Shown: one piece after another, positions 25,265 to 34,252 of the stretch
Layout of the letters: the number at the start of each line of letters is the position of its first letter
Position numbering within the stretch: position 1 is the stretch's first letter
From: Clostridiales bacterium
GTDB lineage: Bacteria; Bacillota; Clostridia; Christensenellales; UBA1242
Length of the DNA stretch: 64,000 nucleotides
Assembly: GCA_015055605.1 (NCBI GenBank)
Contig: SVHV01000001.1
Span: 129,026-193,025, forward strand
Direction: 5' to 3'
Program-made: the position numbers and the translations under genes
Notes under the pieces: model-generated
The model's input: only the letters and a program-made list of their open reading frames with translations
The model's database searches: none
Told to the model about the DNA's origin: nothing

Positions 25265-27103
25265 ATGAGAAAATATACTTCTAAAGAATTAAGAGATGCA
25301 TGGTTAAATTTTTATAAGTCAAAAGGACATATTGATATAGGTGCAGTATCACTTATAGGTGATGGTACTACAGGTGTTATGTTTAATGTTGCAGGTATGC
25401 AACCGTTGATGCCATATCTATTAGGAGAGAAACACCCTAAGGGAACTAGACTTTGTAATGTTCAGGGTTGTGTTAGAACTATTGATATAGACTCAGTAGG
25501 TGATGAGAGTCATTGTACTTTCTTTGAGATGATGGGTAACTGGAGTTTAGGCGATTACTTCAAAAAAGAAAAGACTGCTTGGTCAGTTGAGTTATTAACT
25601 GAGGTGTTTGGTTTAGATAAATCAAAGATTTGTTCTACTGTATTTGCTGGTAATGAGAGTGCTCCTAGAGATGAGGAAACTGCAGGCTTATTGCAAGGTT
25701 TAGGTATTAAAAAGGAGAATATCTTTTATTTAGGAAAAGAGGATAACTGGTGGGAACTAGCAGGAACAACAGGAACTCCTTGTGGTCCAGATAATGAGTG
25801 GTTTTATCCATTAAATGATGAGCCTTGTTGTGACAAGTGTGATGTTACTTGTGATTGTGGTAGATTTGTAGAAATCGGTAATGATGTATATATGCAGTAT
25901 CAAAAATTAGAAGATGGATATACTCCTCTTACTAATAAGAATGTAGATACAGGATTTGGATTTGAGAGAATGTTAATGTTCTTAAATGGTCTAAAAGATG
26001 TATACAAAACAGACCTTTTCTCTGAAGTTGTATCATATATTGAGGAGAAAACTGGTAAGGAGTATGGTAAAGATTCTAAAGACACTGCTTCTATGAGAAT
26101 TATTGCTGACCACCTAAGAACTGGTATGATGCTTATAGGTGATGTTAATGGTATCGTGCCTAGTAATGTTGGCGCTGGATATATCCTTAGAAGACTCCTT
26201 AGAAGAGCAATTAGACATGCTAAAAAAGTTGGCTTAGATTCAAAAGAATTGTGTAATGTTGTTAAGATTTTTATTGAGAAAGTTTATGATCAAGCGTATC
26301 CAAACCTTACTGAGAAAAAAGACTATATTTTAAGCGAAATTCAGAAAGAGGTGGATAAATTCAATAAGACTATTGAGACTGGTATTAAAGAATTTGATAA
26401 GGTTGTTAATGGACTTAAGAGAAAAGTTGAATTTATGAAGTTAAACAATCCTGAATATCAAGAAACAGAAGAAGATAGCACAATTAGTGGTAAGGCTTCA
26501 TTTAGATTATACGACACATTTGGTTTCCCTATTGAAATGACAATAGAGATGGCTGAGGAGTTGGGTCTAAAGGTTGATGAGGCTGGATTTAAGAAAGCAT
26601 TTGAGGAACATCAGGAACTAGCTAGAACAACTAGTGCAGGTGCATTTAAGAGTGGTCTTGCTGGTGGTGGAGAGATGGAGACTAAGTATCATACTGCAAC
26701 ACATCTTCTAAATGCGGCGCTTAAGAGAGTAATAGGTGAAACATCTCACCAGATGGGCTCTAATATCACTGCAGAGAGACTAAGATTTGACTTTGCTTGT
26801 GACCATAAAATGACTGCAGAGGAATTAGAACAGACAGCTGCTTTAGTAAACGAGTGGATTGAGAGTGCTATTGATGTAACTAAAGAAGAGATGGCAAAAA
26901 CAAAAGCTGTTGAAATCGGTGCAGAGCATCAGTTTATTGATAGGTATCCAGATATTGTTTCTGTATATTCAATTGGTGATGTTTCTAAAGAGATTTGTAC
27001 AGGACCTCATGTTGCTAATACTAAAGAATTAGGCAAGTTTGTTATTAAGAAAGAAGAGGCTTCTTCTAGTGGTGTTAGAAGAATTAAGGCTGTTCTTGAA
27101 TAA
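25265..27103 (+). CDS. alaS: Alanyl-tRNA synthetase, shortened form
   Basis: About 612 residues against a usual 870. The class IIc catalytic core is complete (FNVAGMQPLMPYLLG, FFEMMGNWSLGDYF, GFGFERMLMFL), followed by the tRNA-binding region (GAGYILRRLLRRAIRHA, FPIEMTIEMAEELGL). The editing centre is kept: HTATHLL and CTGPHVANT supply the HxxxH and CxxxH zinc ligands. Missing are the beta-barrel that normally precedes HTATHLL (the FYAESGGQxGD region) and the whole C-Ala/oligomerisation domain after the editing domain. An extra cysteine cluster (CCDKC, CDCG) sits in the core. Start: ATG 25265 with GAAGGT, beginning the conserved YTSKELRDAWLNF. It is not a frameshift remnant; the stop is clean and a terminator follows. 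Confidence 0.93.
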   Translation: MRKYTSKELRDAWLNFYKSKGHIDIGAVSLIGDGTTGVMFNVAGMQPLMPYLLGEKHPKGTRLCNVQGCVRTIDIDSVGDESHCTFFEMMGNWSLGDYFKKEKTAWSVELLTEVFGLDKSKICSTVFAGNESAPRDEETAGLLQGLGIKKENIFYLGKEDNWWELAGTTGTPCGPDNEWFYPLNDEPCCDKCDVTCDCGRFVEIGNDVYMQYQKLEDGYTPLTNKNVDTGFGFERMLMFLNGLKDVYKTDLFSEVVSYIEEKTGKEYGKDSKDTASMRIIADHLRTGMMLIGDVNGIVPSNVGAGYILRRLLRRAIRHAKKVGLDSKELCNVVKIFIEKVYDQAYPNLTEKKDYILSEIQKEVDKFNKTIETGIKEFDKVVNGLKRKVEFMKLNNPEYQETEEDSTISGKASFRLYDTFGFPIEMTIEMAEELGLKVDEAGFKKAFEEHQELARTTSAGAFKSGLAGGGEMETKYHTATHLLNAALKRVIGETSHQMGSNITAERLRFDFACDHKMTAEELEQTAALVNEWIESAIDVTKEEMAKTKAVEIGAEHQFIDRYPDIVSVYSIGDVSKEICTGPHVANTKELGKFVIKKEEASSSGVRRIKAVLE

Positions 27104-27112
27104 AAATATGTG

Positions 27113-27157
27113 CAGATGTGTGTTAAATTATATAATTTAATACATATCTGTTTTTTA
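27113..27157 (+). terminator. Intrinsic terminator after alaS
   Basis: A long 18-bp stem (27113-27130 with 27133-27150, two G-T pairs) and a T run. Confidence 0.9.
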
Positions 27158-27172
27158 TTTACTTTTAAGTGT

Positions 27173-27201
27173 TTGCTTTTATTTGTTCTTTATTGTATAA
27201 T
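27173..27201 (+). promoter_or_regulatory. Promoter of the DUF4097-like gene
   Basis: TTGCTT (27173-27178), a 17-bp spacer and TATAAT (27196-27201). Confidence 0.75.
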
Positions 27202-27234
27202 TTAAATAAATATAATAAGTCCAGGTGGGTTTAT

Positions 27235-28779
27235 ATGAAAGCATTGAAAGGTTTAATGATTTATATTGGAATAGTTTTTGGTATCATATTTGCCATAGCT
27301 GTTCTTTTGTTTGGAATTATGTATTTTGCTCCAAACTTCAGATTGTTTGGTGTGGGTGTGACTCACGCTAATGAAGAGATAAAGGGGGAACCTATTGAGT
27401 TTAGTGACTATACTGGTTATGACAGTATTGAGCTTAGCTTAAGTAGTAACAAAGTTCCAGTTATCGTAACTGCTAGTTCAGAGGTAACTGATATAGAATA
27501 TAAACTTGTTCTTGCTACTTTCGGTATCTCTTTTGATATTACAGAGTATAGAGTGTCTAAGGTTGTAGAAGTTAAAGATTCTGTTTTAAAAGTAGCACTA
27601 AGCGTTACAGAGCCAAATGGCTGGATTTCTATGGGTGGTAGTAAGGTTGCTGTTACAGTTCCTGCTAATAAGACTTATGCTTTGGTTCTTAATACTAAGA
27701 GTGCAGATATTTCTCTAGGTTCTACTACAAGTAATGAGTTAAAAATCTCTAAATTAACTGCAACTACTGGTTCTGGTAATCTTAAATATATTAAGAATGA
27801 AGAAGACGAGAATGATAGAAATGTAACACTTTCTTCTCTAAACTTAACAACTGGTAGTGGAGAGATGAACTTTTCTCAAGTTGCAACATTATCTGTAACT
27901 GCTCCTATCAAGTTAAGTGCAGACAGAGGTTCATTTGTATTTAATGATATTGTTGGTTCTCTAGATATCAGAGGAACAGGTGTTAGCTTTGTTGCAGAGA
28001 ATGTTTCTTGTGATTCTAATGGTTTTACATTTATGTCAGAGAATGGAAAGTTTAAAGTAAATAATTTGTCTTCACCTAATGGTGCTGAAAACACAATTAT
28101 TACAGATACTTGTAGTGTTGAGGTTGTTACTTTATCTGGTAAGACAGGTATTATTACTACTTCTGGTTCAATCAATATTGAAGAAGCAAAAGATGACACT
28201 ATCCTTCAAAGTGAGCATGGAGCAATTCATGTAAATAAAGCTCTTAAAGATATTAATATTTTAACTCACTATGGTAATATTACTGTAGACTCATATTTAA
28301 GAAATGCTACATTTACAAGCAAAAGAGGTAATATTGTTGTAAATAGTACAGGTGAGTATGAGCAAGGTTTAGTTACTCACATTGAGAATGTTGATGGAAA
28401 TATTGAGGTAATCAATAAGGTAAACAAATTAAGAATTAAAACTTTAGGTTCTTCTAAAGTAACAGTTACATTTGAAGAAGTTAAAAATTCACTAACTGCT
28501 GCTACTACTTTTGAGCATAGTGTTCAACTTCATGACAAGGGATCAGCAGTTGTATATCTTCCAGCTATTATCTCAGAGCCATTTAAGTTTAAAGCTACAG
28601 GTAATATATCAGGAAGTATCTCTGGTTTGGGTAATGAAGATTATATGGGTAATACAGTTGTTGCTGATGAAGACTATCAATATTATCCAAATAATAGTCA
28701 AACAAACATTGATAAGAGTTCACTTTCTTGTTACTTCTTATTCCATGGAACTATAGAGTTTAAGAGTTATACTAGATAA
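27235..28779 (+). CDS. Membrane-anchored beta-helix protein, DUF4097-like putative adhesin
   Basis: About 514 residues. One N-terminal membrane segment (LMIYIGIVFGIIFAIAVLLFGIM) is followed by a long extracellular part made of short repeated beta strands with Asn/Gly/Ser turns (TGSGNLKYI, TTGSGEMNF, SEHGAIHV, HYGNITVDS, KRGNIVVNS, DGNIEVINK). This repeating GNI-type pattern is that of DUF4097, a right-handed beta-helix usually called a putative adhesin. The ATG at 27235 is chosen because AGGTGGG lies 6-10 nt upstream; an earlier in-frame ATG overlaps the promoter. It is monocistronic with promoter and terminator. No sorting signal is present, so it stays membrane-bound. Confidence 0.8.
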   Translation: MKALKGLMIYIGIVFGIIFAIAVLLFGIMYFAPNFRLFGVGVTHANEEIKGEPIEFSDYTGYDSIELSLSSNKVPVIVTASSEVTDIEYKLVLATFGISFDITEYRVSKVVEVKDSVLKVALSVTEPNGWISMGGSKVAVTVPANKTYALVLNTKSADISLGSTTSNELKISKLTATTGSGNLKYIKNEEDENDRNVTLSSLNLTTGSGEMNFSQVATLSVTAPIKLSADRGSFVFNDIVGSLDIRGTGVSFVAENVSCDSNGFTFMSENGKFKVNNLSSPNGAENTIITDTCSVEVVTLSGKTGIITTSGSINIEEAKDDTILQSEHGAIHVNKALKDINILTHYGNITVDSYLRNATFTSKRGNIVVNSTGEYEQGLVTHIENVDGNIEVINKVNKLRIKTLGSSKVTVTFEEVKNSLTAATTFEHSVQLHDKGSAVVYLPAIISEPFKFKATGNISGSISGLGNEDYMGNTVVADEDYQYYPNNSQTNIDKSSLSCYFLFHGTIEFKSYTR

Positions 28780-28833
28780 TTTATAGTGTTATGCATATTA
28801 TCTAAAAACCTCTAAATTTAGGTTGAATTTATG

Positions 28834-28866
28834 AAAAAAGAACTATCTATTGATAGTTCTTTTTTT
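28834..28866. terminator. Intrinsic terminator, possibly bidirectional
   Basis: A 13-bp stem AAAAAGAACTATC with GATAGTTCTTTTT lies between convergent genes. Confidence 0.85.
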
Positions 28867-28890
28867 GGTATTTTAAAAATTAATTAATGA

Positions 28891-30294
28891 TTATTTGTCA
28901 TAAGTGCTAATGAATGTGTTGATAGCTTTGATGACTCTCTCACACTCGATTTCTGTTTGGAATTCAATAGTGTATCTTAGTAAATCTTCTGTTCCTGAGA
29001 ATCTCATAATAACGAAGCTACCGTCTTCAAATACATACTTTGTACCATCTGTCTTAATGATTGATATTGGTTTATAAGGGAAACTAGGTACAACCTTGTT
29101 AAGGGCTTTTGCAACTTTTTTCTTTGAATGAAGTTTAAATGTTCCTTCCCAGTAAGTAGAAATGTACTCAGCAAATGTTTTTACTTCTGTAACGATTTCA
29201 CTTAGAGGTTTGTTGATGGTCGCCATAGCATCAAGTATTAATGCTGCAGCGAACATACTGTCTTTAGTTGGTGTATAGCCTCTCATTGTTAGACCACCAG
29301 TGCATTCGCCACCCATTAAAGCGTCTACTTCATTCATTTTTGCAGATACCCACTTAAATCCAACAGGTACCTCGTGACATTTATATCCTAGAGCATTAGC
29401 TAGTTTATCAAGTAGTGTACTAGTAGGGAGTGTTTTTACAATATCTCCCTCCATTCCTCTATATTTAACAAGATAATAGTATAGAATAGCGATAATTGTA
29501 TTGCAGTCGTGATATGTTCCTAATTCGTCTACAATAGCGATTCTATCGCCATCACCGTCACAAGCAATACCAACAGAGTATTTACCTTTAACAACCTCTT
29601 TCTTAAAGTCTTCTACATTCTTTTCGTCAGGGGAAGTCACTGTATACTCAAAGAATACATCTGTATCTTCTTTTACAATGTCACACTTCTTTAGGTTGAG
29701 TTTTTTAGCAAGTAGTTTAATAGGTTCAACTGTAACGCCATGCATTGCATTGAATAATAGTTTGATATTATTTTCTTTGATGTTTTTAGATAGGTTTTTG
29801 CAAATGTTTTTAATATAATCTTTCATACTATCATACTCTACAATTAAGCCATTTGTAATAGCTAAATCGTAAGGAATAGCTTTGATTTTTATATTCTTAT
29901 TTGCAATTTTTGTTATTTGTGATGTGAGTTCGATGTCTGCATCTTTACCACCATTTACTGTGATTTTTAGACCATTGTGATAGTAAGGATTGTGACTAGC
30001 AGTAATTGTGATACCGTAGTCTAAGTTTTCTTCTTTGACAGCAGCCATTACTGTTGGTGTTGGTACTGGTCTATTGAATAATTTAGATACAATTTTATTT
30101 CCTGCGAAAACTTCTGCAACCCATTTAGCATAAAAATCTGACATAAATCTACGGTCATATCCTATAACTATAGGTTTATTTACTTTACTTTTTTTAACAA
30201 TTTTAGATAGGGCTTGAGCTATTTTTTGCACAGATTCTTTAGTAAAATCTTCGCCAACTGTTGCTCTAAAACCACTAGTTCCGAAACTAATCAT
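28891..30294 (-). CDS. Phosphohexomutase (phosphoglucomutase/phosphomannomutase)
   Basis: A 467-residue alpha-D-phosphohexomutase interconverting sugar 1- and 6-phosphates for cell-wall or polysaccharide precursors. The four expected motifs are present: the phosphoserine loop TASHNP, the magnesium loop CDGDGDR, the sugar-recognition GGECTGG (in place of GEE-type loops) and the phosphate-binding RFSGTED near the C-terminus. Glucose or mannose preference cannot be told. The ATG at 30294 follows AAGGAGAG by 4 nt and is preferred to the upstream ATG at 30309, which precedes the ribosome site. It stands alone, convergent with the DUF4097-like gene. Confidence 0.9.
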   Translation of the reverse strand: MISFGTSGFRATVGEDFTKESVQKIAQALSKIVKKSKVNKPIVIGYDRRFMSDFYAKWVAEVFAGNKIVSKLFNRPVPTPTVMAAVKEENLDYGITITASHNPYYHNGLKITVNGGKDADIELTSQITKIANKNIKIKAIPYDLAITNGLIVEYDSMKDYIKNICKNLSKNIKENNIKLLFNAMHGVTVEPIKLLAKKLNLKKCDIVKEDTDVFFEYTVTSPDEKNVEDFKKEVVKGKYSVGIACDGDGDRIAIVDELGTYHDCNTIIAILYYYLVKYRGMEGDIVKTLPTSTLLDKLANALGYKCHEVPVGFKWVSAKMNEVDALMGGECTGGLTMRGYTPTKDSMFAAALILDAMATINKPLSEIVTEVKTFAEYISTYWEGTFKLHSKKKVAKALNKVVPSFPYKPISIIKTDGTKYVFEDGSFVIMRFSGTEDLLRYTIEFQTEIECERVIKAINTFISTYDK

Positions 30295-30393
30295 ATATCT
30301 CTCCTTCATTTTTCCATTTACTATACTAGTGTATTACAAGACTAAAAAAAAAGCAACTTTGTTTCTCTATATTTATAAAAATTATAAATTTAG

Positions 30394-30422
30394 TTGTGCA
30401 AAGGATAAATATTTAGTAAAAT
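30394..30422 (+). promoter_or_regulatory. Promoter of the ABC-like gene
   Basis: TTGTGC (30394-30399), a 17-bp spacer and TAAAAT (30417-30422), then AAGGACT before the ATG. Confidence 0.68.
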
Positions 30423-30452
30423 TATAGAAAATAAATATTTAAGGACTAAAAA

Positions 30453-31115
30453 ATGTTAGAAATCAATCATTTATATGTTTCTTTTACAAAAGATTATTAT
30501 ACACTTAACGATATTAATATTTCCCTAAAGGCTGGTGAAAGATTAACTATTATTGGTAGTAAAGAGAGTGGAAGAACTGCGCTTCTCAGAACTTTAGTGG
30601 GTCTTGAGCCTATTGCAAAGGGTGAGGTGTTATACAAGAATATTCCTCTAGAGAGGGTAGATCCTCAGGCAGATATTACTGTAGGATATCTTCCTGCAAA
30701 TCCTGCATTTATGGATAATAAAACAGTTAAGCAAAATATAGAGTACCCTCTAAAGATTAGGAAAGAAAATCCTGCTTTTTATGAGGCGAAAGTTAATAAT
30801 GCTCTAATTGGGCTTGGAATAGATTATCTAAAGAATAAGAAGATAAAAGAGCTTAATTATTTAGATAAAGTCAAAGTTGCACTTGCTAGATTATCTATTA
30901 GAAATATTGAACTTTTCTATATAGATGATATTTTTGCTAAAATATCCCCAGTAGATAGAGCACCTATTATTAAATATATAAAGTCTTTAATTAAAACAAA
31001 TGCGGCTGCTGCAATTATCATGACAGAAGAAGATGAGATTGCCACTCAATTAGGATATAAAAAGAAGTATCTAAAATTTGGTTCATTAGAAGTTTTTTCT
31101 AATGTAGAAGCATAA
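30453..31115 (+). CDS. Degenerate ABC-type ATPase-fold protein (probable pseudoenzyme)
   Basis: A 220-residue protein with the overall outline of an ABC transporter nucleotide-binding domain, but with most catalytic positions changed. Walker A is GSKESGRT (35-42), with Arg41 replacing the essential Lys. The Q-loop Gln is Ala82 (YLPANPAF). The LSGGQ signature is NYLDK (135-139). The Walker B catalytic Glu is Asp159 (FYIDDIF). The switch His is Glu192 (MTEEDE). The fold-defining segments remain in order, so it is not a random decayed frame. It has its own promoter and ribosome site, and no permease is nearby. It may bind nucleotide or act as a structural regulator without hydrolysis. Confidence 0.78.
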   Translation: MLEINHLYVSFTKDYYTLNDINISLKAGERLTIIGSKESGRTALLRTLVGLEPIAKGEVLYKNIPLERVDPQADITVGYLPANPAFMDNKTVKQNIEYPLKIRKENPAFYEAKVNNALIGLGIDYLKNKKIKELNYLDKVKVALARLSIRNIELFYIDDIFAKISPVDRAPIIKYIKSLIKTNAAAAIIMTEEDEIATQLGYKKKYLKFGSLEVFSNVEA

Positions 31116-31562
31116 TCATTCTACTCTCTTTAGACTGCTGATGCATACGGTTTGTGTGTCGGGAAAAGGTGTGGATAGAGAAACTTCTTTTTGGGTAGGA
31201 ACTTTTGAGATTAATCCTATTAGCTTTTTTAGTTCTGGTTTATCTTTAAATAATAATGAAGAAAACAACTCAAACATGTCTTTGGGTTGTTTTTTCTTGC
31301 TACTAAATAGTGTAGATAAGGCGAGAATTGTGGAGATGTCAAGATTGTTACTAGAATCTTTTGGTGGTGGGGTGGTTTCTGAATAAGAAAACCTAGCTTC
31401 GCTATTTTTTCTAATTGTTTCTTGACCACCTTTGGTATATCGAATAGGAAATTCTCCATAAGGATATTGCTCAATGAGTTCTTTTGGGATAGGTGTGGCA
31501 GGGTCTTTTTGTTCTTGAGTGTTATTTGCAAATAGTTTGATGAGTTCACTTATATCATTCAC
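31116..31562 (-). CDS. Protein of unknown function
   Basis: A 148-residue soluble protein starting at GTG (31562) behind an AGGAG site about 12 nt upstream. It is rich in Pro, Lys and Ser and has a patterned middle (LIEQYPYGEFPIRYTKGGQE, then SYSETTPPPK) suggesting a flexible linker between an N-terminal helix and a C-terminal helical part (KDMFELFSSLLFKDKPELKKLIG). Its stop abuts the stop of the convergent ABC-like gene. No family was recognised. Reading frame length and the ribosome site are the main reasons to believe it; another frame on the same strand overlaps it and was discarded. Confidence 0.55.
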   Translation of the reverse strand: MNDISELIKLFANNTQEQKDPATPIPKELIEQYPYGEFPIRYTKGGQETIRKNSEARFSYSETTPPPKDSSNNLDISTILALSTLFSSKKKQPKDMFELFSSLLFKDKPELKKLIGLISKVPTQKEVSLSTPFPDTQTVCISSLKRVE

Positions 31563-31638
31563 TACTGACTATATCTCCTAAAAGTATCTTTGGTAATATA
31601 TATGAAGGCCTGATATTTATTGTGATGTATTTGCGACT

Positions 31639-31668
31639 TTGTCATATTGTTTTTTTGTATCATATAAT
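31639..31668 (+). promoter_or_regulatory. Promoter of the small protein-subtilase unit
   Basis: TTGTCA (31639-31644), an 18-bp spacer and TATAAT (31663-31668); AAGGGGGA precedes the ATG at 31695. Confidence 0.68.
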
Positions 31669-31694
31669 GAAATATGTTACAAAAGGGGGATTGT

Positions 31695-31991
31695 ATGACA
31701 AAGTTTAGTGATTATATGGATAGAGAAGATGGTCAAAGTCGACAAGAGGAAAGTAAAACTGCTAAGAAAACAAGTGTTAAGAGTTATGAAGAGATGATTG
31801 CGAAGTATAGTAAATTATCTAATAGTGAACTAATGCAAGAGTTTATGAGACTTACAATGAAAGAAAAAGAAAAGGGGAGTCTCAAAGATGAAGAACTGGA
31901 AGGGATAAAAAATAGACTTGCACCATATTTGGAGCAAGGACAAAAAGATGGTTTAGATAGATTGATTCAGATGGTAAAGAATGTTAAATAA
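31695..31991 (+). CDS. Small helical protein of unknown function upstream of a subtilase
   Basis: A 98-residue, highly charged, all-helical soluble protein (YEEMIAKYSKLSNSELMQEF, KGSLKDEELEGIKNRL). The ATG at 31695 is set by the AAGGGGGA site; an upstream ATG (31674) overlaps the promoter region. It overlaps the subtilase gene by 11 nt, a sign of coupled translation, so it may be a partner, chaperone or inhibitor of that protease. No family name is offered. Confidence 0.7.
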   Translation: MTKFSDYMDREDGQSRQEESKTAKKTSVKSYEEMIAKYSKLSNSELMQEFMRLTMKEKEKGSLKDEELEGIKNRLAPYLEQGQKDGLDRLIQMVKNVK

Positions 31992-33117
31992 AATTGATAA
32001 AAATCTATACGATAAGATATCTATAGCAGGGCTAAATAATAATGAGATTGATGTGATAGTATATCTTAATGACTATTTTCATTCAATTAAAGAAATGGAG
32101 TGTTTGTATAATAATATTGTTAAATTTCCGTTTGTTTCTGGTTTTGCTACTAGACTGAGTTTGAAGTGTATTATTGAACTATCTCAAAAACATTGTGTTA
32201 GATATATTACCGACTCGTGTAGTGTATGTAGTCTAATGTACAAGTCAAAGAGATTTATTGGTATAGATTCATTATATTCAAGATTGATTCAAGTGCCACA
32301 GTCTTCTGTTGTTATCATTGATACTGGAATTTATCCTCACATTGATTTTTGCTTGGGAAGAAATAGAATTATAAAGTTCGTAGATTTGATTAATAATAAA
32401 AATGAAATGTATGATGATAATGGTCATGGTACATTTGTAGCTGGAGTATTGTGTGGCTGGGGAATTGTTGACAGATATAGTGGCATTGATAAGATGTGTA
32501 ATATTATTGTAATTAAGGCGCTTGATAAGTCTGGCGAAACTACAACTGTCAAAATATTAGAAGCGATGCAGTGGGTTTTGGATAATAAACTATTATATAA
32601 TATAACTACTGTTTGTATGAGTTTTGGTAGTTTATATAGAGATGAGGATCCACTAGTGAAGGGTGTAGAGGTGTTGTGGAATAATGGGTTAGTTGTTGTG
32701 TGTGCTGGAGGCAATAGTGGACCTCAATACGAGACTATTATGTCTCCAGGTTGCAGTAGAAAAGTGATTACTGTTGGCAGTCTAGATACTATTGGTGGTA
32801 AAGAATTGCGTGTGGCTGATTTTAGTAGCAGGGGGCCAGCTGGTAATTATTATAAGCCTGATATGGTATTGCCCGGAACGAACATTGTATCTACAAATGT
32901 ATTTAATGTAAATAAACAATTTTATACGACAATGAGTGGTACTAGTGTGTCTACTCCTATGGTTGCAGGGGTGGTTAGTTTACTCAAAAGTATTGATTCT
33001 AAATATACTCCTGATCAAATTAAGTATATGCTTATATCTGCCTCAGTACCTATTGAGGGAGATAGAAATAAGGAAGGTTTTGGTTATTTAGATTTAAAAA
33101 GAATTGTATTAATATAA
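31981..33117 (+). CDS. Intracellular S8-family serine protease (subtilase)
   Basis: A 378-residue subtilisin-fold protease. The catalytic triad is D114 (VIIDTGI), H149 (NGHGTFVAG) and S322 (SGTSVSTPMVAG), with the oxyanion Asn245 (AGGNSGP). About 100 residues precede the catalytic domain and could act as an N-terminal inhibitory or targeting domain; there is no signal peptide, so action inside the cell is expected. It overlaps by 11 nt the small helical protein gene upstream. The terminator is shared with the convergent desulfurase gene. The substrate is unknown. Confidence 0.92.
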   Translation: MLNKIDKNLYDKISIAGLNNNEIDVIVYLNDYFHSIKEMECLYNNIVKFPFVSGFATRLSLKCIIELSQKHCVRYITDSCSVCSLMYKSKRFIGIDSLYSRLIQVPQSSVVIIDTGIYPHIDFCLGRNRIIKFVDLINNKNEMYDDNGHGTFVAGVLCGWGIVDRYSGIDKMCNIIVIKALDKSGETTTVKILEAMQWVLDNKLLYNITTVCMSFGSLYRDEDPLVKGVEVLWNNGLVVVCAGGNSGPQYETIMSPGCSRKVITVGSLDTIGGKELRVADFSSRGPAGNYYKPDMVLPGTNIVSTNVFNVNKQFYTTMSGTSVSTPMVAGVVSLLKSIDSKYTPDQIKYMLISASVPIEGDRNKEGFGYLDLKRIVLI

Positions 33118-33150
33118 AATAGCTTTGGTTTTAGTCCAAAGCTATTTTTT
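33117..33150. terminator. Bidirectional terminator between the subtilase and desulfurase genes
   Basis: A 12-bp stem AAATAGCTTTGG with CCAAAGCTATTT. The stop codon of the minus-strand gene lies in the loop. Confidence 0.88.
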
Positions 33151-34252
33151 TTATTGCAAATATTAATTTTTTTATGTCACTTTTTTTATTAAAATATGAT
33201 ATGCTAATGCGAGTGAGTCCGGACTTGGCTGTGTTGTAGTATTTGTGTATAAGTGGTGCACAGTGTAGTCCACTTCTAGTGCATATATGATATTTTTCGT
33301 CTAATATGTCTGAAATGGTGGTGCTAGATTTACCTTTTACTGATAATGAGATAACTCCATTATTTTTATCAGCATACAATGTTACATTTTTGATTTTGGA
33401 TAATTCGTCAAATGCGAATATTGATAGTTTTGTGATTTTTTTTGAAATTTGTTTTTCGTGTTTTGTGACAAAGTTTAAACCTGCTGCCAGTCCTAAGATG
33501 CCAACAATGTTAGGTGTGCCACTTTCTAGCCCGTCAGGGTAGTCGGTGGGCTGTTTGAGTTTGTCACTATGTGTGCCAGTACCACCGTAGATAAGGGGCG
33601 TAACTTTGATGTTATTAATAAGTAAAGCCCCGATGCCTTCTGGAGCATACAAGCCTTTGTGTCCAGCAATAGTGAGAAGGTTGATGTTATTCTTTTTCAT
33701 ATCAATTCTGTGGTGACCTACGCTTTGTGCTCCATCAACTAAGAAAAGTAGGTGGTGTTTTTTGCAGACTTTACCGATGGATTCAATGTTTTGTGTGTGA
33801 CCAGTGACATTACTAGTATGGTTGATAATAATCATGTAAGTATTTTCTTTGATGGCGTTTGTGATACTATTGGTGGTAATTTGTCCTAATTTATTTGGCG
33901 TTAAATAAGATACCTCTATATTGTGTGTAGACTTTAGTGCTTCGAGTGTTCTAAGTGTACTATTATGCTCAAAAATAGTTGTAATAATATGCCCGTTTCT
34001 TTGGACTGTCCCTCTAATTGCTAAATTAAGTGCCATTGTGCAACCACTTGTAAAAATTACATTGTCGGGAGTCGTTCCTAAATAGTTTGCGAGTTGCTCT
34101 CTAGTGTTATATATTTTTTCAGCACCTTTGAGGGCAAGTTTGTGTCCGGCTCTGCTAGGGTTAACGCTAAGAGATGATACACCTTTGAGTGTGGCTAATT
34201 TTACAGAGAGTGGTTTTTTGTGTGTTGTGGAACTATTATCTAAATATATCAT
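33131..34252 (-). CDS. Cysteine desulfurase family aminotransferase (class V)
   Basis: A 373-residue PLP enzyme that takes sulfur from cysteine, or relatives that act on selenocysteine. The cofactor lysine is in IAGHKGLYAPEG (about K199), preceded by FLVDGAQSVGHH, and the sulfur-accepting cysteine lies in RSGLHCAP near residue 340 on a short loop, as in group II (SufS/CsdA-like) enzymes. The N-terminus IYLDNSSTTHKKP is the usual family start. The ATG at 34252 follows AGGAG; an upstream TTG was rejected. It is divergent from a DUF3343 gene, a protein often placed in sulfur or selenium transfer, which supports a sulfur-trafficking role. No Suf or Isc scaffold is adjacent. Confidence 0.88.
   Translation of the reverse strand: MIYLDNSSTTHKKPLSVKLATLKGVSSLSVNPSRAGHKLALKGAEKIYNTREQLANYLGTTPDNVIFTSGCTMALNLAIRGTVQRNGHIITTIFEHNSTLRTLEALKSTHNIEVSYLTPNKLGQITTNSITNAIKENTYMIIINHTSNVTGHTQNIESIGKVCKKHHLLFLVDGAQSVGHHRIDMKKNNINLLTIAGHKGLYAPEGIGALLINNIKVTPLIYGGTGTHSDKLKQPTDYPDGLESGTPNIVGILGLAAGLNFVTKHEKQISKKITKLSIFAFDELSKIKNVTLYADKNNGVISLSVKGKSSTTISDILDEKYHICTRSGLHCAPLIHKYYNTAKSGLTRISISYFNKKSDIKKLIFAIKKIALD

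Noticed and set aside
28511-28756. Plus-strand 81-codon frame inside the DUF4097-like gene
   Set aside because: A shadow of the larger gene; hydrophobic, unpatterned sequence without ribosome site.
31229-31549. A second minus-strand frame of 106 codons inside 31116-31562
   Set aside because: The other frame is longer, has an AGGAG site and ends neatly beside the convergent stop; this one has neither.
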